In this document: one piece after another, positions 50,546 through 62,338 of the stretch
Layout: the number at the start of each line of letters is the position of its first letter
Numbering within the stretch: position 1 is the first letter of the stretch
DNA from: Citrobacter youngae
GTDB lineage: Bacteria; Pseudomonadota; Gammaproteobacteria; Enterobacterales; Enterobacteriaceae
Assembly: GCF_003818115.1 (NCBI RefSeq)
Contig: NZ_RPOI01000021.1
Location: 1-64,000 of the forward strand
Direction of reading: 5' to 3'
Length of the DNA: 64,000 bases
Notes under the pieces: generated by a model
What the model saw: only the letters and a program-made list of their open reading frames with translations
Database searches by the model: none
What the model was told of the DNA's origin: nothing
Position numbers and translations under genes: made by a program

Positions 50546-52897
50546 TCAAAATAACCCCAGTTGCCCTGTGAGTAGTGTAGCAAAGTTATCATCGATAAAG
50601 GGAAGTATTCCCTCGGCTACGGGCTGGATCTGCCGGGTCAAATAGTGCTCGTAGTCAAGGGCTGAAAGCTGATAATCCACGGGTTCTGGACCATTTATCG
50701 TCCAGACATATTTAATGGTGCCGCGATTCTGATACTGCGGCGGACGTCCCAGCTTTACATTTTGCTCATCGGCGAGGCGCGCGGCGCGCACGTGTGGTGG
50801 CACATTGCGCTGGTATTCGCTTAACGGGCGACGCAGGCGTTTGCGATACACCAGTTGATCGTCCAGTTCACCCGCCATCAGACGGTCGATAGTCTCGCGA
50901 ACAAACTCCTGATAAGGTTCGTTACGAAAAATTCGCAGGTATAGCTCCTGCTGAAACTGTTGGGCCAGTGGCGTCCAGTCGGTTCTTACCGTTTCCAGGC
51001 CCTTAAACACCATGCGTTGCTCTGTACCTTCCTGAATCATCCCGGCGTAGCGCTTTTTACTGCCGGTATCTGCACCGCGAATGGTCGGCATCAGAAATCG
51101 ACAAAAGTGGGTTTCAAATTCCAGCTCCAGCGCGCTGGTCAGGTTTTGTTGCTTCAGGGACTGCGCCCACCAGTCGTTGACATAGCTCACCAGCTCACGG
51201 CCAATCCGGGCGGCATCATCTTCTGAGTGCGCCTTTTTCAGCCAGACAAAGGTCGAGTCGGTATCGCCATAGATAACGTCGTAACCCTGAGCTTCAATCA
51301 GTGCTTTGGTCTGACGCATGATCGCGTGGCCACGCATGGTGATCGACGAAGCCAGCCTCGGGTCGAAAAAGCGGCAGGCGGTGGTTCCCAGCACGCCGTA
51401 AAACGCGTTCATGATGATTTTCAGCGCCTGCGAGAGCGGTTTATTCCCGTGGCGTTTTGCTTCATCGCGCCCGTGCCAGATCCGGGTCACGATTTCCGGT
51501 AGGCAGTGCTTTTCACGTGAGAACCAGGCGTCAAGGAACCCTTCGGTACTGTGCTCCTGATCCGGATGCGCCATCCCTTCGATAAGCCCCACCGGATCGA
51601 TCAAGAAGGTACGAATAATTGACGGGTACAGGCTTTTGTAATCCAACACCAGCACGGAGTCATACAGACCCGGACGTGAGTCCATCACGTAGCCGCCGGG
51701 GCTGGCGTGCGCGGGGACTTCACCCAGGTTCGGTGCCACATAACCCGTCCGGTGCATGCGCGGCAGGTAGAGGTGTCCGAAGGCGGCAACTGAACCACCG
51801 TGCCGGTCGACCGGCAGACCGTTGACCGTCGATCGTTCCAGCAGAAATGGCATGATCTCGGTTTTATGAAAAATACGCGTGACCAGTTCACAGTCTTTGA
51901 GATTGTAGGTAGCGAGCGCGGGCTTATCCTGGGCAAACCGGCGATCGATTTCGTCCATCCTGTCCCAGGGATTATCAATTGACTTCCCTTCGCCCAGTAG
52001 CTCCTGCGACACCGTTTCCAGCGAGAACGATGAGAAATTCCAGAATGCGGATTTGAGCGCCTCAATGCCGTCGATAATCAGGCGACCTTTAGCCTGCGCG
52101 AAGAACACGCCGTTTTTGAAGCCATGCTCGCGCCACTCCAGCTCGCTATTGTCACGACCAAAACGCAGGGGAATGCGGTAACGTTCGGCGTGCTTTTGCA
52201 GGACGCGTAAATCGAATTGCACGACGTTCCAGCCGATTATCACATCAGGATCGTGACGGGCAATCCAGTCGTTGAGTTTTTCCAGCAACAGCGGACGGCT
52301 TGCGACGTACTCAAGTTCAAAATCCAGCCGGGAGGCATCCCCGTTTGCCGGGCCGAGCATATAGACAATACGCTGCCCACAGCCCTCAAGACCGATGCAG
52401 TAGAGTTCGCCGTGGCGCGTGGTTTCGATATCCAGCGATACCCATTTTAGCGGTGGCCGATAGTCAGGGTTCGGCTTCAGGCGGGCATTAACCAGCATGT
52501 CGTCATGTCTGTCGCCTTCGACCCAAACAGGGGAGGTGATAAAGCGCTCCATCAGATACCGCTCCGGCGGCCGTACGTCAGCTTCGTAGACGGTGACTGC
52601 GTTTTCGCGCAGCAGTTTTTCCAGCCGCATGAGCTGGCGATGTGAGCGGCAATACAGGCCGGAAACGGGCTGGCGGTGGAAGTCTTGCAACTGAAGCGGC
52701 GTCAGGCGATAGCCGTTTTCAGTGCGTAATAATGACGTGACGCGAGGGACCTGACTGGTGGGAATAAACGCGACTGACTCCTGAGGCGCGAGCGTGACCT
52801 GCAGCGGGCCATCGTCTGTTGCCAGCCAGAATGAAACCTCTGTCCCCTGCGGGGTATCCCTCCAGTGCCGGGTTAAAATAAATCCTGCCTGCGCCAC
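50546..52897 (-). CDS. polB: DNA polymerase II
   Basis: Family B polymerase with proofreading, involved in SOS-associated replication restart and bypass. It is 783 aa, the E. coli length. Exonuclease motif I is WVSLDIETT, polymerase motif [14 protein letters not shown], motif [13 protein letters not shown], and motif [11 protein letters not shown] LexA box and TATAAT lie upstream. RapA is read next on the same strand after 131 bp. Confidence 0.98.
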   Translation of the reverse strand: MAQAGFILTRHWRDTPQGTEVSFWLATDDGPLQVTLAPQESVAFIPTSQVPRVTSLLRTENGYRLTPLQLQDFHRQPVSGLYCRSHRQLMRLEKLLRENAVTVYEADVRPPERYLMERFITSPVWVEGDRHDDMLVNARLKPNPDYRPPLKWVSLDIETTRHGELYCIGLEGCGQRIVYMLGPANGDASRLDFELEYVASRPLLLEKLNDWIARHDPDVIIGWNVVQFDLRVLQKHAERYRIPLRFGRDNSELEWREHGFKNGVFFAQAKGRLIIDGIEALKSAFWNFSSFSLETVSQELLGEGKSIDNPWDRMDEIDRRFAQDKPALATYNLKDCELVTRIFHKTEIMPFLLERSTVNGLPVDRHGGSVAAFGHLYLPRMHRTGYVAPNLGEVPAHASPGGYVMDSRPGLYDSVLVLDYKSLYPSIIRTFLIDPVGLIEGMAHPDQEHSTEGFLDAWFSREKHCLPEIVTRIWHGRDEAKRHGNKPLSQALKIIMNAFYGVLGTTACRFFDPRLASSITMRGHAIMRQTKALIEAQGYDVIYGDTDSTFVWLKKAHSEDDAARIGRELVSYVNDWWAQSLKQQNLTSALELEFETHFCRFLMPTIRGADTGSKKRYAGMIQEGTEQRMVFKGLETVRTDWTPLAQQFQQELYLRIFRNEPYQEFVRETIDRLMAGELDDQLVYRKRLRRPLSEYQRNVPPHVRAARLADEQNVKLGRPPQYQNRGTIKYVWTINGPEPVDYQLSALDYEHYLTRQIQPVAEGILPFIDDNFATLLTGQLGLF

Positions 52898-52926
52898 GCT
52901 GCGTATCCATCAAAAAACCAGACATT

Positions 52927-52932
52927 ATTATA
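52927..52932 (-). promoter_or_regulatory. polB -10 element
   Basis: TATAAT on the minus strand, 30 bp before the polB start. A weak -35 (CAGTAC) falls 17 bp upstream, within the edge of the LexA box. Confidence 0.6.
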
Positions 52933-52952
52933 GCCTGGTTTACATGATTGTA

Positions 52953-52968
52953 CTGTTATTTTGTACAG
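52953..52968. promoter_or_regulatory. LexA (SOS) box of polB
   Basis: CTGTTATTTTGTACAG fits the CTGT-N8-ACAG consensus with both half-sites perfect. It overlaps the -35 region, as expected for SOS repression of polB (dinA). Confidence 0.88.
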
Positions 52969-53489
52969 GTATGAGGCGTAAGACGCGGTATCCGCTGGAG
53001 TAAAAAGCGTCTCTGAGTAAAAAATGTGTTGTGTCAGCCTGGGTTATCTTCGCATTTAATATATGAATGTCGTGCCTAAGACGCGTTGCAGTAAACTATT
53101 TTATTTGTGTGGCTGTTGTTTTAAATGGAAACTGTCCATCTGGGTTATTGATTAGTATTATTAAGTCCATTATCGGATGTTTGCTATTTTTCAGATTTGT
53201 GCTTATTTATTTTTGCTACATCTTTCTCGGATTCAGGAAAAGTTACTTTTTTCATTTGTGTTTATTAATGGTTGATGTAAAGATTTTATTCGAATCATCC
53301 GGATATGAGTTTGAAATATAATATATATTTAATCGTGTTTATTGCCGAATAGAAACGGATTTTCAGTTCGAATTCGTCGGGAGTCTCTCTGTATAATTTG
53401 GTTTTTATCTCGGGATATGATTTTATTCTCAGCTTGCTGTTCGGGTGCTTCTTAATACATATCCGGGAAAATGATGAAATGGAGTTTTT
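52969..53489. other. AT-rich intergenic stretch without a clear gene
   Basis: About 520 bp that I do not recall from E. coli or Salmonella, where polB and araD are close. The base composition is far more AT-rich than the flanking genes. A hydrophobic 84-codon frame (ATG 53067-53321) lacks a ribosome site and I do not call it. TATAAT at 53392-53397 may be a -10 for the small gene downstream. Confidence 0.55.
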
Positions 53490-53873
53490 ATGAATGTCTA
53501 TACTCAGGCGATTTTGCCTGGATACCAGTATTATCTATTTGTTAACACTCAACTTTAAAACCCATCAATCAAAACTGTGAGCAAATATATTGAGTACAAA
53601 ACATGGACCGGACAAATTTGGCGGGCTGAAATAATTGAAAGTGGAAACGCTTTTTTTCACTGGCAGGGGCATGACAGAAGAAATGGTCATCGTGATACGG
53701 TAATTAATTATTTGTTGCGTGGGCAGAAATGGCAGTCAACGATAACAGATTATATTTTCTTCCATTCTCTGGAAGGAGAGGAAATTCATGGGAATTATGA
53801 TAATGTGATTGAGTATGTTTGTTCTAATAACTGTGTTTATCAAAGTGCTTTTGCTGAATATATAGCCGAGTAG
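53490..53873 (+). pseudogene. Orphan gene with in-frame stop, or short ORF plus 98-aa ORF
   Basis: ATG 53490 has a good ribosome site (GGAG, five bases away) and encodes 22 residues up to TAA 53556-53558. The same frame stays open for a further 104 codons to 53873. A GTG at 53577 could restart, giving a 98-aa protein, but no Shine-Dalgarno precedes it. The second part has normal soluble-protein composition with many aromatic residues (YKTWTGQIWRAEI, FHWQGHDRRNGH), so the simplest reading is a 127-codon gene with a nonsense codon. No family is recognised. AT-rich codon use suggests horizontal origin. Confidence 0.5.
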
Positions 53874-53875
53874 AA

Positions 53876-53905
53876 ATAAAGCGCGTGACGACTAAAACGC
53901 GCTTA
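53876..53905 (-). terminator. araBAD terminator
   Basis: AAGCGCGT and ACGCGCTT (53879-53886, 53897-53904) form an 8-bp stem; on the minus strand it is followed by TTATTTC, just after the araD stop. Confidence 0.7.
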
Positions 53906-53913
53906 TATCAAGG

Positions 53914-54609
53914 TTACTGTCCGTAGTAGGCTTTTGCACCGTGTTTGCGGAGGTAGTGTTTATCTAACAGGGTTTGTTGCATATCCGGCAATTGCGGTGC
54001 GAGCTGGCGGCAGAAGATCCCCATATAGGCCACTTCTTCCAGCACGATAGCGTTGTGTACAGCATCTTCGGCATCTTTTCCCCAGGCAAACGGACCGTGA
54101 GAGTGCACCAGCACGCCAGGCATCTGTGCGGCGTCAATACCTTGTTTCTCAAAGGTTTCAACGATCACATTGCCGGTTTCCCATTCATATTCGCCGTTGA
54201 TTTCTTCCTCGGTCATTTTCCGTGTGCAGGGAATCGTGCCGTAGAAATAGTCCGCATGAGTGGTTCCCGTGGCGGGAATAGACTGCCCCGCCTGCGCCCA
54301 GATGGTTGCATGACGGGAATGGGTGTGAACAATGCCGCCAATGGTCGGGAATGCCTGATACAGCAGACGGTGCGTTGGGGTATCGGAGGAGGGTTTTTTA
54401 TTGCCTTCCACCACTTCACCGGTTGCAAGGCTCACCACCACCATATCGTCCGCCGTCATCACCGCGTAATCCACGCCGGAGGGTTTAATCACAAATACGC
54501 CTTTGTCGCGATCAACGGCGCTGACGTTCCCCCAGGTCAGGGTCACGAGGTTATGTTTCGGCAACGCCAGATTAGCTTCCAGCACCTGACGTTTAAGATC
54601 TTCTAACAT
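53914..54609 (-). CDS. araD: L-ribulose-5-phosphate 4-epimerase
   Basis: Converts L-ribulose 5-phosphate to D-xylulose 5-phosphate, the last step into the pentose phosphate pathway. It is 231 aa, as in E. coli. Class II aldolase family; zinc-binding histidines are in IVHTHSRHA (His-x-His) and [12 protein letters not shown]. Read after araA across a REP element. Confidence 0.98.
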   Translation of the reverse strand: MLEDLKRQVLEANLALPKHNLVTLTWGNVSAVDRDKGVFVIKPSGVDYAVMTADDMVVVSLATGEVVEGNKKPSSDTPTHRLLYQAFPTIGGIVHTHSRHATIWAQAGQSIPATGTTHADYFYGTIPCTRKMTEEEINGEYEWETGNVIVETFEKQGIDAAQMPGVLVHSHGPFAWGKDAEDAVHNAIVLEEVAYMGIFCRQLAPQLPDMQQTLLDKHYLRKHGAKAYYGQ

Positions 54610-54620
54610 TATTGTCTCCC

Positions 54621-54688
54621 TGCCGGATGGCGCTTCGCTTATCCGGCCTACAGGATCGTAGGCCCGGTAAACGCAGTGCCACCGGGCA
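54621..54688. repeat. REP/BIME pair between araA and araD
   Basis: TGCCGGATGGCGCTTCGC...ATCCGGCCTACA, then GTAGGCCCGGTAAACG...GCCACCGGGCA. It lies inside the araBAD operon and could lower araD expression relative to araBA. Confidence 0.87.
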
Positions 54689-54697
54689 ATCCGTATC

Positions 54698-56200
54698 TTA
54701 GCGTTTAAAACCGTAATACACGTCGTTCCAGCGCAGCGCGTCTTTAAAGGCTGGCAGACGGGTATCGTTGTCGATCACGGCGATCTCGATATCGTGCATT
54801 TCAGCGAACTGGCGCATATCGTTCAGATCCAGCGCGTGGCTGAAGACAGTGTGGTGCGCGCCACCGGCCAGGATCCAGGCTTCAGATGCGGTTGGCAGAT
54901 CCGGCTGGGCTTTCCACAGTGCGTTTGCCACCGGCAGTTTCGGCAGCTCATGTGGGGTTGGTACGGTGTCGATGCAGTTAACCAGCAGACGATAGCGATC
55001 GCCGAGATCGATCAGGCTGGCAACCACGGCCGGGCCGGTTTTGGTGTTGAAGATCAGACGGGCGGGATCGTCTTTACCACCAATGCCGAGGTGTTGTACG
55101 TCGAGGATCGGTTTCTCTTCCACCGCGATGGACGGGCACACTTCCAGCATGTGCGAACCAAGTACCAGATCGTTGCCTTTCTCGAAGTGGTAGGTGTAAT
55201 CCTCCATAAATGAGGTGCCGCCCTGCAGACCGGTTGACATCACCTTCATGATGCGAAGCAGAGCGGCGGTTTTCCAGTCGCCTTCGCCGGCAAAGCCGTA
55301 GCCTTGCTGCATCAGACGCTGTACGGCCAGACCCGGGAGCTGTTTCAGGCCGTGTAAATCTTCAAATGTGGTGGTGAAGGCGTGGAATCCGCCCTGTTCC
55401 AGGAAGCGCTTCATCCCCAGTTCAATACGGGCGGCTTCCAGGACGTTCTGACGTTTTTCACCGTGGACTTGCGTTGCCGCCGTCATGGTGTAAGAGCTTT
55501 CATACTCATCGATTAGTGCGTTGATTTCGCCGTCGCTAATTGCGTTCACGACCTGCACCAGATCGCCCACGGCCCAGGTGTTTACCGAGAAGCCGAATTT
55601 GATCTGCGCGGCAACTTTATCGCCATCGGTGACCGCAACTTCGCGCATGTTGTCGCCAAAACGGCAGACTTTCAGATGGCGAGTGTCCTGTTTGGACACG
55701 GCCTGTCGCATCCAGGAGCCGATGCGTTCGTGTGCCTGTTTGTCCTGCCAGTGACCGGTGACCACGGCGTGCTGCTGACGCATACGTGCGCCGATGAAGC
55801 CGAACTCACGACCGCCGTGCGCGGTTTGGTTCAGGTTCATAAAGTCCATATCAATGCTGTCCCACGGCAGGGCGGCGTTAAACTGGGTGTGGAACTGCAT
55901 CAGTGGTTTGTTGAGGATCGCCAGGCCGTTGATCCACATTTTCGCCGGCGAGAAGGTATGCAGCCAGACCACCATCCCTGCGCAGCGATCGTCATAGTTG
56001 GCGTCACGACAAATAGCGGTGATTTCGTCAGGCGAGGTACCCAGCGGTTTTAAGACCAGTTTGCAGGGCAGTTTAGCTTCAGTATTCAGTGCGTTAACGA
56101 CGTGCTCGGCATGTTGGGTTACCTGACGCAGGGTTTCAGGGCCATACAGATGCTGGCTACCAATCACAAACCACACTTCATAGTTATCAAAAATCGTCAT
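54698..56200 (-). CDS. araA: L-arabinose isomerase
   Basis: Isomerises L-arabinose to L-ribulose with a Mn2+ cofactor. It is 500 aa, the E. coli length. Metal-site and family segments: [11 protein letters not shown] near the N-terminus, [18 protein letters not shown] with its catalytic Glu, [10 protein letters not shown] with a second Glu, and [12 protein letters not shown]. It lies ten bases after araB. Confidence 0.98.
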   Translation of the reverse strand: MTIFDNYEVWFVIGSQHLYGPETLRQVTQHAEHVVNALNTEAKLPCKLVLKPLGTSPDEITAICRDANYDDRCAGMVVWLHTFSPAKMWINGLAILNKPLMQFHTQFNAALPWDSIDMDFMNLNQTAHGGREFGFIGARMRQQHAVVTGHWQDKQAHERIGSWMRQAVSKQDTRHLKVCRFGDNMREVAVTDGDKVAAQIKFGFSVNTWAVGDLVQVVNAISDGEINALIDEYESSYTMTAATQVHGEKRQNVLEAARIELGMKRFLEQGGFHAFTTTFEDLHGLKQLPGLAVQRLMQQGYGFAGEGDWKTAALLRIMKVMSTGLQGGTSFMEDYTYHFEKGNDLVLGSHMLEVCPSIAVEEKPILDVQHLGIGGKDDPARLIFNTKTGPAVVASLIDLGDRYRLLVNCIDTVPTPHELPKLPVANALWKAQPDLPTASEAWILAGGAHHTVFSHALDLNDMRQFAEMHDIEIAVIDNDTRLPAFKDALRWNDVYYGFKR

Positions 56201-56210
56201 TGTCGTGTCC

Positions 56211-57998
<1,788 letters not shown>

Positions 57999-58002
57999 AT
58001 CT

Positions 58003-58019
58003 TATGGATTAAAATGCTG
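58003..58019 (-). promoter_or_regulatory. araI1 half-site
   Basis: Minus-strand CAGCATTTTAATCCATA, matching the strong AraC half-site TAGC-N8-TCCATA except for the first base. It is four bases from I2. Confidence 0.9.
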
Positions 58020-58030
58020 TGGCATCACAA

Positions 58031-58052
58031 AGTGTGACGCCGTGCAAATAAT
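58031..58052. promoter_or_regulatory. CRP site of the ara region
   Basis: TGTGACGCCGTGCAAA-type palindrome between araI1 and araO1, in the same place and nearly the same sequence as in E. coli. Confidence 0.85.
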
Positions 58053-58214
58053 CAATGTGGACATTTCTGCCGTAGTTATAGACACTTTTGTTAGCCGATT
58101 TTGACGTTGGCTTGGGACATGTTTTTTACAAAGTGCTTTTCACAAGCGGGGTTGATGGTCCATTACCGCAAACACAGCGGCCCGCAGGGGCGACAGCGAT
58201 AATGTCTGGCGTGA

Positions 58215-58231
58215 TATGGACAAATTGTTTC
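58215..58231 (+). promoter_or_regulatory. araO2 half-site in the araC leader
   Basis: TATGGACAAATTGTTTC, near-identical to the E. coli O2 element, about 200 bp from araI1. It would support the repressing DNA loop. Confidence 0.75.
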
Positions 58232-58259
58232 TTGGCAGGACATAGGGAGTATTGAATTT

Positions 58260-59105
58260 ATGGCTGAAACGCAAAACGATCCCCTGTTGCCAGGTTATTC
58301 GTTTAACGCGCATTTGGTGGCCGGATTAACCCCCATTGAGGCGAACGGATACCTGGATTTTTTTATCGACAGACCGCTGGGTATGAAGGGTTATATCCTC
58401 AATCTCACCATCCGTGGCGAAGGGGTTATCAATAATCAGGGCAAACAGTTTGTCTGCCGGCCTGGCGATATTCTGTTGTTTCCACCCGGAGAAATTCACC
58501 ACTACGGACGCCACCCTGACGCCAGCGAGTGGTATCACCAGTGGGTTTATTTTCGCCCGCGCGCCTACTGGCAGGAGTGGCTGGCCTGGCCGGCAATCTT
58601 TGCCCAGACCGGTTTTTTCCGCCCGGATGAAGCGCACCAGCCGCATTTTAACGAACTGTTTGGACAGATCATTCATGCCGGACAGGGGGAAGGGCGCTAT
58701 TCCGAACTGTTGGCGATAAACCTGCTGGAGCAATTATTGCTCAGACGTATGGACGCCATTAATGAATCGCTGCACCCACCCATGGACAATCGCGTGCGCG
58801 ATGCCTGCCAGTACATCAGCGATCATCTGGCGGACAGTAATTTTGATATTGCCAGCGTTGCGCAGCATGTCTGCCTGTCACCGTCCCGGTTGTCGCATCT
58901 GTTCCGCCAACAGTTGGGCATCAGCGTATTAAGCTGGCGCGAGGATCAGCGTATCAGCCAGGCCAAGCTATTGCTAAGTACCACCCGTATGCCTATTGCT
59001 ACGGTGGGTCGCAATGTTGGCTTCGACGACCAGCTCTATTTCTCGCGCGTTTTCAAAAAATGTACCGGTGCCAGTCCGAGCGAGTTTCGCGCCGGATGTG
59101 AATAA
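58260..59105 (+). CDS. araC: Arabinose-responsive regulator AraC
   Basis: Activates araBAD with arabinose and represses by looping without it. It is 281 aa, shorter than E. coli K-12 (292) but the length known from Salmonella and Citrobacter; the difference is at the C-terminus. The N-terminal arm and cupin domain bind arabinose ([22 protein letters not shown]). Two helix-turn-helix motifs follow, [21 protein letters not shown] and [21 protein letters not shown]. Confidence 0.97.
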   Translation: MAETQNDPLLPGYSFNAHLVAGLTPIEANGYLDFFIDRPLGMKGYILNLTIRGEGVINNQGKQFVCRPGDILLFPPGEIHHYGRHPDASEWYHQWVYFRPRAYWQEWLAWPAIFAQTGFFRPDEAHQPHFNELFGQIIHAGQGEGRYSELLAINLLEQLLLRRMDAINESLHPPMDNRVRDACQYISDHLADSNFDIASVAQHVCLSPSRLSHLFRQQLGISVLSWREDQRISQAKLLLSTTRMPIATVGRNVGFDDQLYFSRVFKKCTGASPSEFRAGCE

Positions 59106-59224
59106 AAAGTGAATGATGTGTCCTGAAAGTTGTCATAACTCGCAATCTATTCAGACAATTGATGGCTTGACGAAGTTGAGAAGGGTTAGCAGAATCCCTG
59201 CTTCGTAAATCTGACGGACACATT

Positions 59225-59992
59225 ATGCAAGCATTGCTGGAACACTTTATTCTCCAGTCCGCCCTGTACTCTCTGATCGCCGTACTTTTGGTGGCCTTTC
59301 TGGAGTCGCTGGCGCTGGTTGGCCTGATCCTGCCCGGTACCGTGATGATGGCCGGGCTGGGGGCGCTGATTGGCAGTGGCGAACTGAACTTCTGGCATGC
59401 CTGGCTTGCGGGCATCATTGGTTGCTTATTGGGAGACTGGATCTCCTTCTGGCTGGGCTGGCGCTTTAAAAAGCCGCTGCACCGTTGGTCGTTCATGAAA
59501 AAGAACAAGGCATTGCTGGATAAAACCGAGCACGCGCTGCATCAGCACAGCATGTTTACAATTCTGGTGGGGCGTTTTGTCGGACCGACGCGTCCGCTGG
59601 TGCCGATGGTAGCAGGCATGCTGGATCTGCCTGTCGCTAAATTTATCGTCCCGAATATTATCGGCTGCGTGCTGTGGCCACCGTTCTACTTCCTGCCGGG
59701 GATCCTGGCGGGAGCGGCAATTGATATTCCTTCTGATATGCAGAGCGGGGATTTCAAATGGTTGCTGCTGGCGACGGCGGTGTTGCTATGGGTGGGCGGA
59801 TGGTTTTGCTGGCGGCTATGGCGCAGTGGCAAAGCGGCTGTCGATCGCTTAACGGCGTATTTCCCCCGCAGCCGTTTGCTGTATCTGGCGCCGTTGACGC
59901 TCGGGATCGGCGTGGTCGCGCTGGTGGCGTTACTGCGCCATCCGCTGATGCCGGTTTATATCGATATTCTGCGTAAAGTCGTGGGTTACTGA
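59225..59992 (+). CDS. yabI: DedA-family membrane protein YabI
   Basis: Inner-membrane protein of the DedA/VTT (SNARE-associated) family; members influence membrane potential, envelope stress and lipid scrambling. It is 255 aa (E. coli 254) with about five hydrophobic segments. The conserved ESLALVGLILPGTVMMAGLGAL and GRFVGPTRPLVPMVAG blocks with acidic and basic residues are present. It converges with thiQ. Confidence 0.95.
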   Translation: MQALLEHFILQSALYSLIAVLLVAFLESLALVGLILPGTVMMAGLGALIGSGELNFWHAWLAGIIGCLLGDWISFWLGWRFKKPLHRWSFMKKNKALLDKTEHALHQHSMFTILVGRFVGPTRPLVPMVAGMLDLPVAKFIVPNIIGCVLWPPFYFLPGILAGAAIDIPSDMQSGDFKWLLLATAVLLWVGGWFCWRLWRSGKAAVDRLTAYFPRSRLLYLAPLTLGIGVVALVALLRHPLMPVYIDILRKVVGY

Positions 59993-60001
59993 CGAATCTT
60001 T

Positions 60002-60031
60002 TGCCGGATGGCGGCTTCGCCTTATCCGGCA
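60002..60031. repeat. Single REP element between yabI and thiQ
   Basis: TGCCGGATGGCGGCTTCGCC followed by TTATCCGGCAA, a compact REP hairpin between convergent genes. Confidence 0.85.
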
Positions 60032-60036
60032 ACGTA

Positions 60037-60735
60037 TTATGCTTTAATGCCCAATAGCGCCGAGGCGCTGGCGTTGCCGCTTAACAGATCGTCCGTATCG
60101 CCCTGCCAGGCGATGCGTCCGTCGGCGACCACAATCGAACGCGTCGCAATGCGCGCCGCATCTTCTACGCTGTGCGAAACCATCAGCAACGTAAGTTGCT
60201 TATCGCGACAGACCTCAGCCACCAGCGTTAACATCTCCTGGCGCAGCGCAGGGTCAAGCGCAGAGAACGGTTCATCAAGTAGCAAAATAGGTTGTTCGCG
60301 CACCAGGCAACGCGCCAGCGCCACACGTTGTCGCTGCCCGCCGGAAAGCTCGCCCGGAAGCCTGTCCAGCAGGTTATCAAGACCCATTTGCCGGGCGATA
60401 TGGAGCATTTTCTCCCGCTGCGATGCGTTCAGCTTCAATCCTGGATTCAGGCCCAGGCCGATATTTTGCTGCACGTTCAGATGACTGAACAGGTTGTTTT
60501 CCTGAAACAGCATCGAAACCGGGCGACGAGAGGGCGGTGTGGTGGTGTGATCTTCACCTGCAATCATCATCGTGCCGCTGGCAGGTGTCAGAAAGCCGGC
60601 AATCAGATTCAGAAGCGTACTTTTCCCGGCGCCGCTTGGCCCGAGTATCGCTACCTGCTCACCGCGCGCGACCGACAACGTAAAGCGCATGGGCAAATGG
60701 TGATAAAGCCATGTGATATCAATCAGTTTTAACAT
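60037..60735 (-). CDS. thiQ: Thiamine ABC transporter ATP-binding protein
   Basis: ATPase of the ThiBPQ importer for thiamine and TPP. It is 232 aa from ATG 60735 ([16 protein letters not shown]), as in E. coli. Walker [13 protein letters not shown] signature [13 protein letters not shown], Walker [13 protein letters not shown] and the H-loop [12 protein letters not shown]. Its 5' end overlaps thiP by 17 bases. Confidence 0.97.
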   Translation of the reverse strand: MLKLIDITWLYHHLPMRFTLSVARGEQVAILGPSGAGKSTLLNLIAGFLTPASGTMMIAGEDHTTTPPSRRPVSMLFQENNLFSHLNVQQNIGLGLNPGLKLNASQREKMLHIARQMGLDNLLDRLPGELSGGQRQRVALARCLVREQPILLLDEPFSALDPALRQEMLTLVAEVCRDKQLTLLMVSHSVEDAARIATRSIVVADGRIAWQGDTDDLLSGNASASALLGIKA

Positions 60736-62338
60736 TTCGACCCGGCAATTTCTCAATAACGGTAAACAGCGTAAAGCACAGGATCAGCAGTAATAACGCC
60801 GTAACCGCGCCATCCTGACTGCGATAAGAGCCAATCTGCTGATATAAATAAAACGGCAGGGTGCGGAAATCCTCATTACCAAATAACGCCACTACGCCAA
60901 AATCGCCAATCGACAGCACGCAGGCAAACGCCATCGCCTGTGCCAGCGGGCGCTTCAGGGCGCGCAGTTCAACCACTTTCAGGCGCGACCATCCCTCAAT
61001 GCCCAACGACTGGCACAACATACTATAGCGCGCAGTGACGTCACGCATTGGGTTTTCCAGCACCTTCAATGCATAAGGGATCGCCATCAGCGCATTGGTA
61101 AAAATGACAATGCCGTCGGCAGATTCGGGAAGCCCAATAGTGTTATTGAGCAGCAGAAAGAAGCCGGTTGCCAGCACGATACCCGGCATGGCGAGGATCA
61201 TCATGCCGCTCAACTCCAGCATCTGACATGCCAGCACCTGCTGTCGGGCACGAAGTTCACGACTGCTCCATAACAGCATCATGGTGAGTATGACGCACAA
61301 CGCACCTGCCGCCAGCGCAATGCGCAGCGAGGTTCCCAGCGCCTGCCACAGTACGGGTTGTCTAAGAACATCCAGTACATGGCGGTTTAAGCCATCGACA
61401 ATCACCGCCAGCAACGGCGGAAGCAACAGCAACAGAGCGAGAACAATCAGAATTAAGTCAGCCAGACGGCTGTGCAGACGATCGTCGGGATCCCGCCAGC
61501 CCTGAACCAGCGTGGTGCCGGGGGCGATGGCGCGGCTCAAACGTTGGCTGAGCAGCACCAGTGCCAGACAACAAATCATCTGGATCAGCGCCAGCATGGC
61601 GGCGCGGGCGGGATCGTAATCAAAATTCAGCGCCTGATAGATAGCCAGCTCGATGGTGGTGGCCTGCGGCCCACCGCCCAGCGATAAAACGGTGGCGAAG
61701 CTGGCGAAGCTGGCGAAGCACAGCATAAAGATGAGTGCTGCGACGGGCAGGATCTGACGACGCAGCCACGGCCATTCAACAAAACGGAAGAAATGCCAGC
61801 CACGCATACCTAACTGAGCGGCTAACTGCCGCTGTTCGCCGGGAATATTCTCCAGCGACTGTAACAGCAGGCGGCTGGCCATCGGCAGATTGAAAAAGAC
61901 ATGCGCCAGCAGAATGCCCTGCAAGCCGTATGGCGAAAACGTCCACTCTAGCCCGAATGTATGCCAGAGCGAGGCCAGCCAACCCTGGCGACCGTAGACG
62001 CTAAGAATGCCGAATACCGCGACCAGCACCGGCAGGATTAACGTCATTGCGCACAGACGCAGCAGCGCCAGACGTCCTGGAAAACGGCGACGATAGAGCG
62101 CTCTGGCAAGGAAAATCGCCGGGACAACCGACAGCACAGCGGATAGAAAAGCCTGCCAGAAAGAAAAGCGCACCACGTGCCACAGGTAGTCATCTTGCCA
62201 CAGCGAGAGCCACTCTCCCTGCGGGGCGTTAAACCACAGCGCCAGAAACGCGGCCAACGCGACAGCCACCATCAATGTGGCAGCTGAAAGCCCTGGAACC
62301 AGCCAGCCGGGGATTAACGGCTGACGGCGCGTTGCCAT
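60719..62338 (-). CDS. thiP: Thiamine ABC transporter permease
   Basis: Membrane subunit of ThiBPQ, a double permease of two fused binding-protein-dependent halves with about twelve segments. It is 539 aa, three more than E. coli. The extra residues are explained by a 9-bp unit present three times (61693-61719), giving [10 protein letters not shown] where I recall SFAT. Both EAA-type loops are present ([20 protein letters not shown] and [21 protein letters not shown]). It overlaps thiB by 25 bases and thiQ by 17. Confidence 0.96.
   Translation of the reverse strand: MATRRQPLIPGWLVPGLSAATLMVAVALAAFLALWFNAPQGEWLSLWQDDYLWHVVRFSFWQAFLSAVLSVVPAIFLARALYRRRFPGRLALLRLCAMTLILPVLVAVFGILSVYGRQGWLASLWHTFGLEWTFSPYGLQGILLAHVFFNLPMASRLLLQSLENIPGEQRQLAAQLGMRGWHFFRFVEWPWLRRQILPVAALIFMLCFASFASFATVLSLGGGPQATTIELAIYQALNFDYDPARAAMLALIQMICCLALVLLSQRLSRAIAPGTTLVQGWRDPDDRLHSRLADLILIVLALLLLLPPLLAVIVDGLNRHVLDVLRQPVLWQALGTSLRIALAAGALCVILTMMLLWSSRELRARQQVLACQMLELSGMMILAMPGIVLATGFFLLLNNTIGLPESADGIVIFTNALMAIPYALKVLENPMRDVTARYSMLCQSLGIEGWSRLKVVELRALKRPLAQAMAFACVLSIGDFGVVALFGNEDFRTLPFYLYQQIGSYRSQDGAVTALLLLILCFTLFTVIEKLPGRNVKTD
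61693..61719. repeat. Three tandem 9-bp units inside thiP
   Basis: TGGCGAAGC occurs three times without a gap. Being a multiple of three it preserves the reading frame, so gain or loss of a unit changes the protein by three residues. Confidence 0.9.

Noticed and set aside
53067-53321. Hydrophobic 84-codon frame in the polB-araD insertion
   Set aside because: No ribosome site, and AT-rich DNA readily yields hydrophobic frames; kept only as part of the intergenic note.
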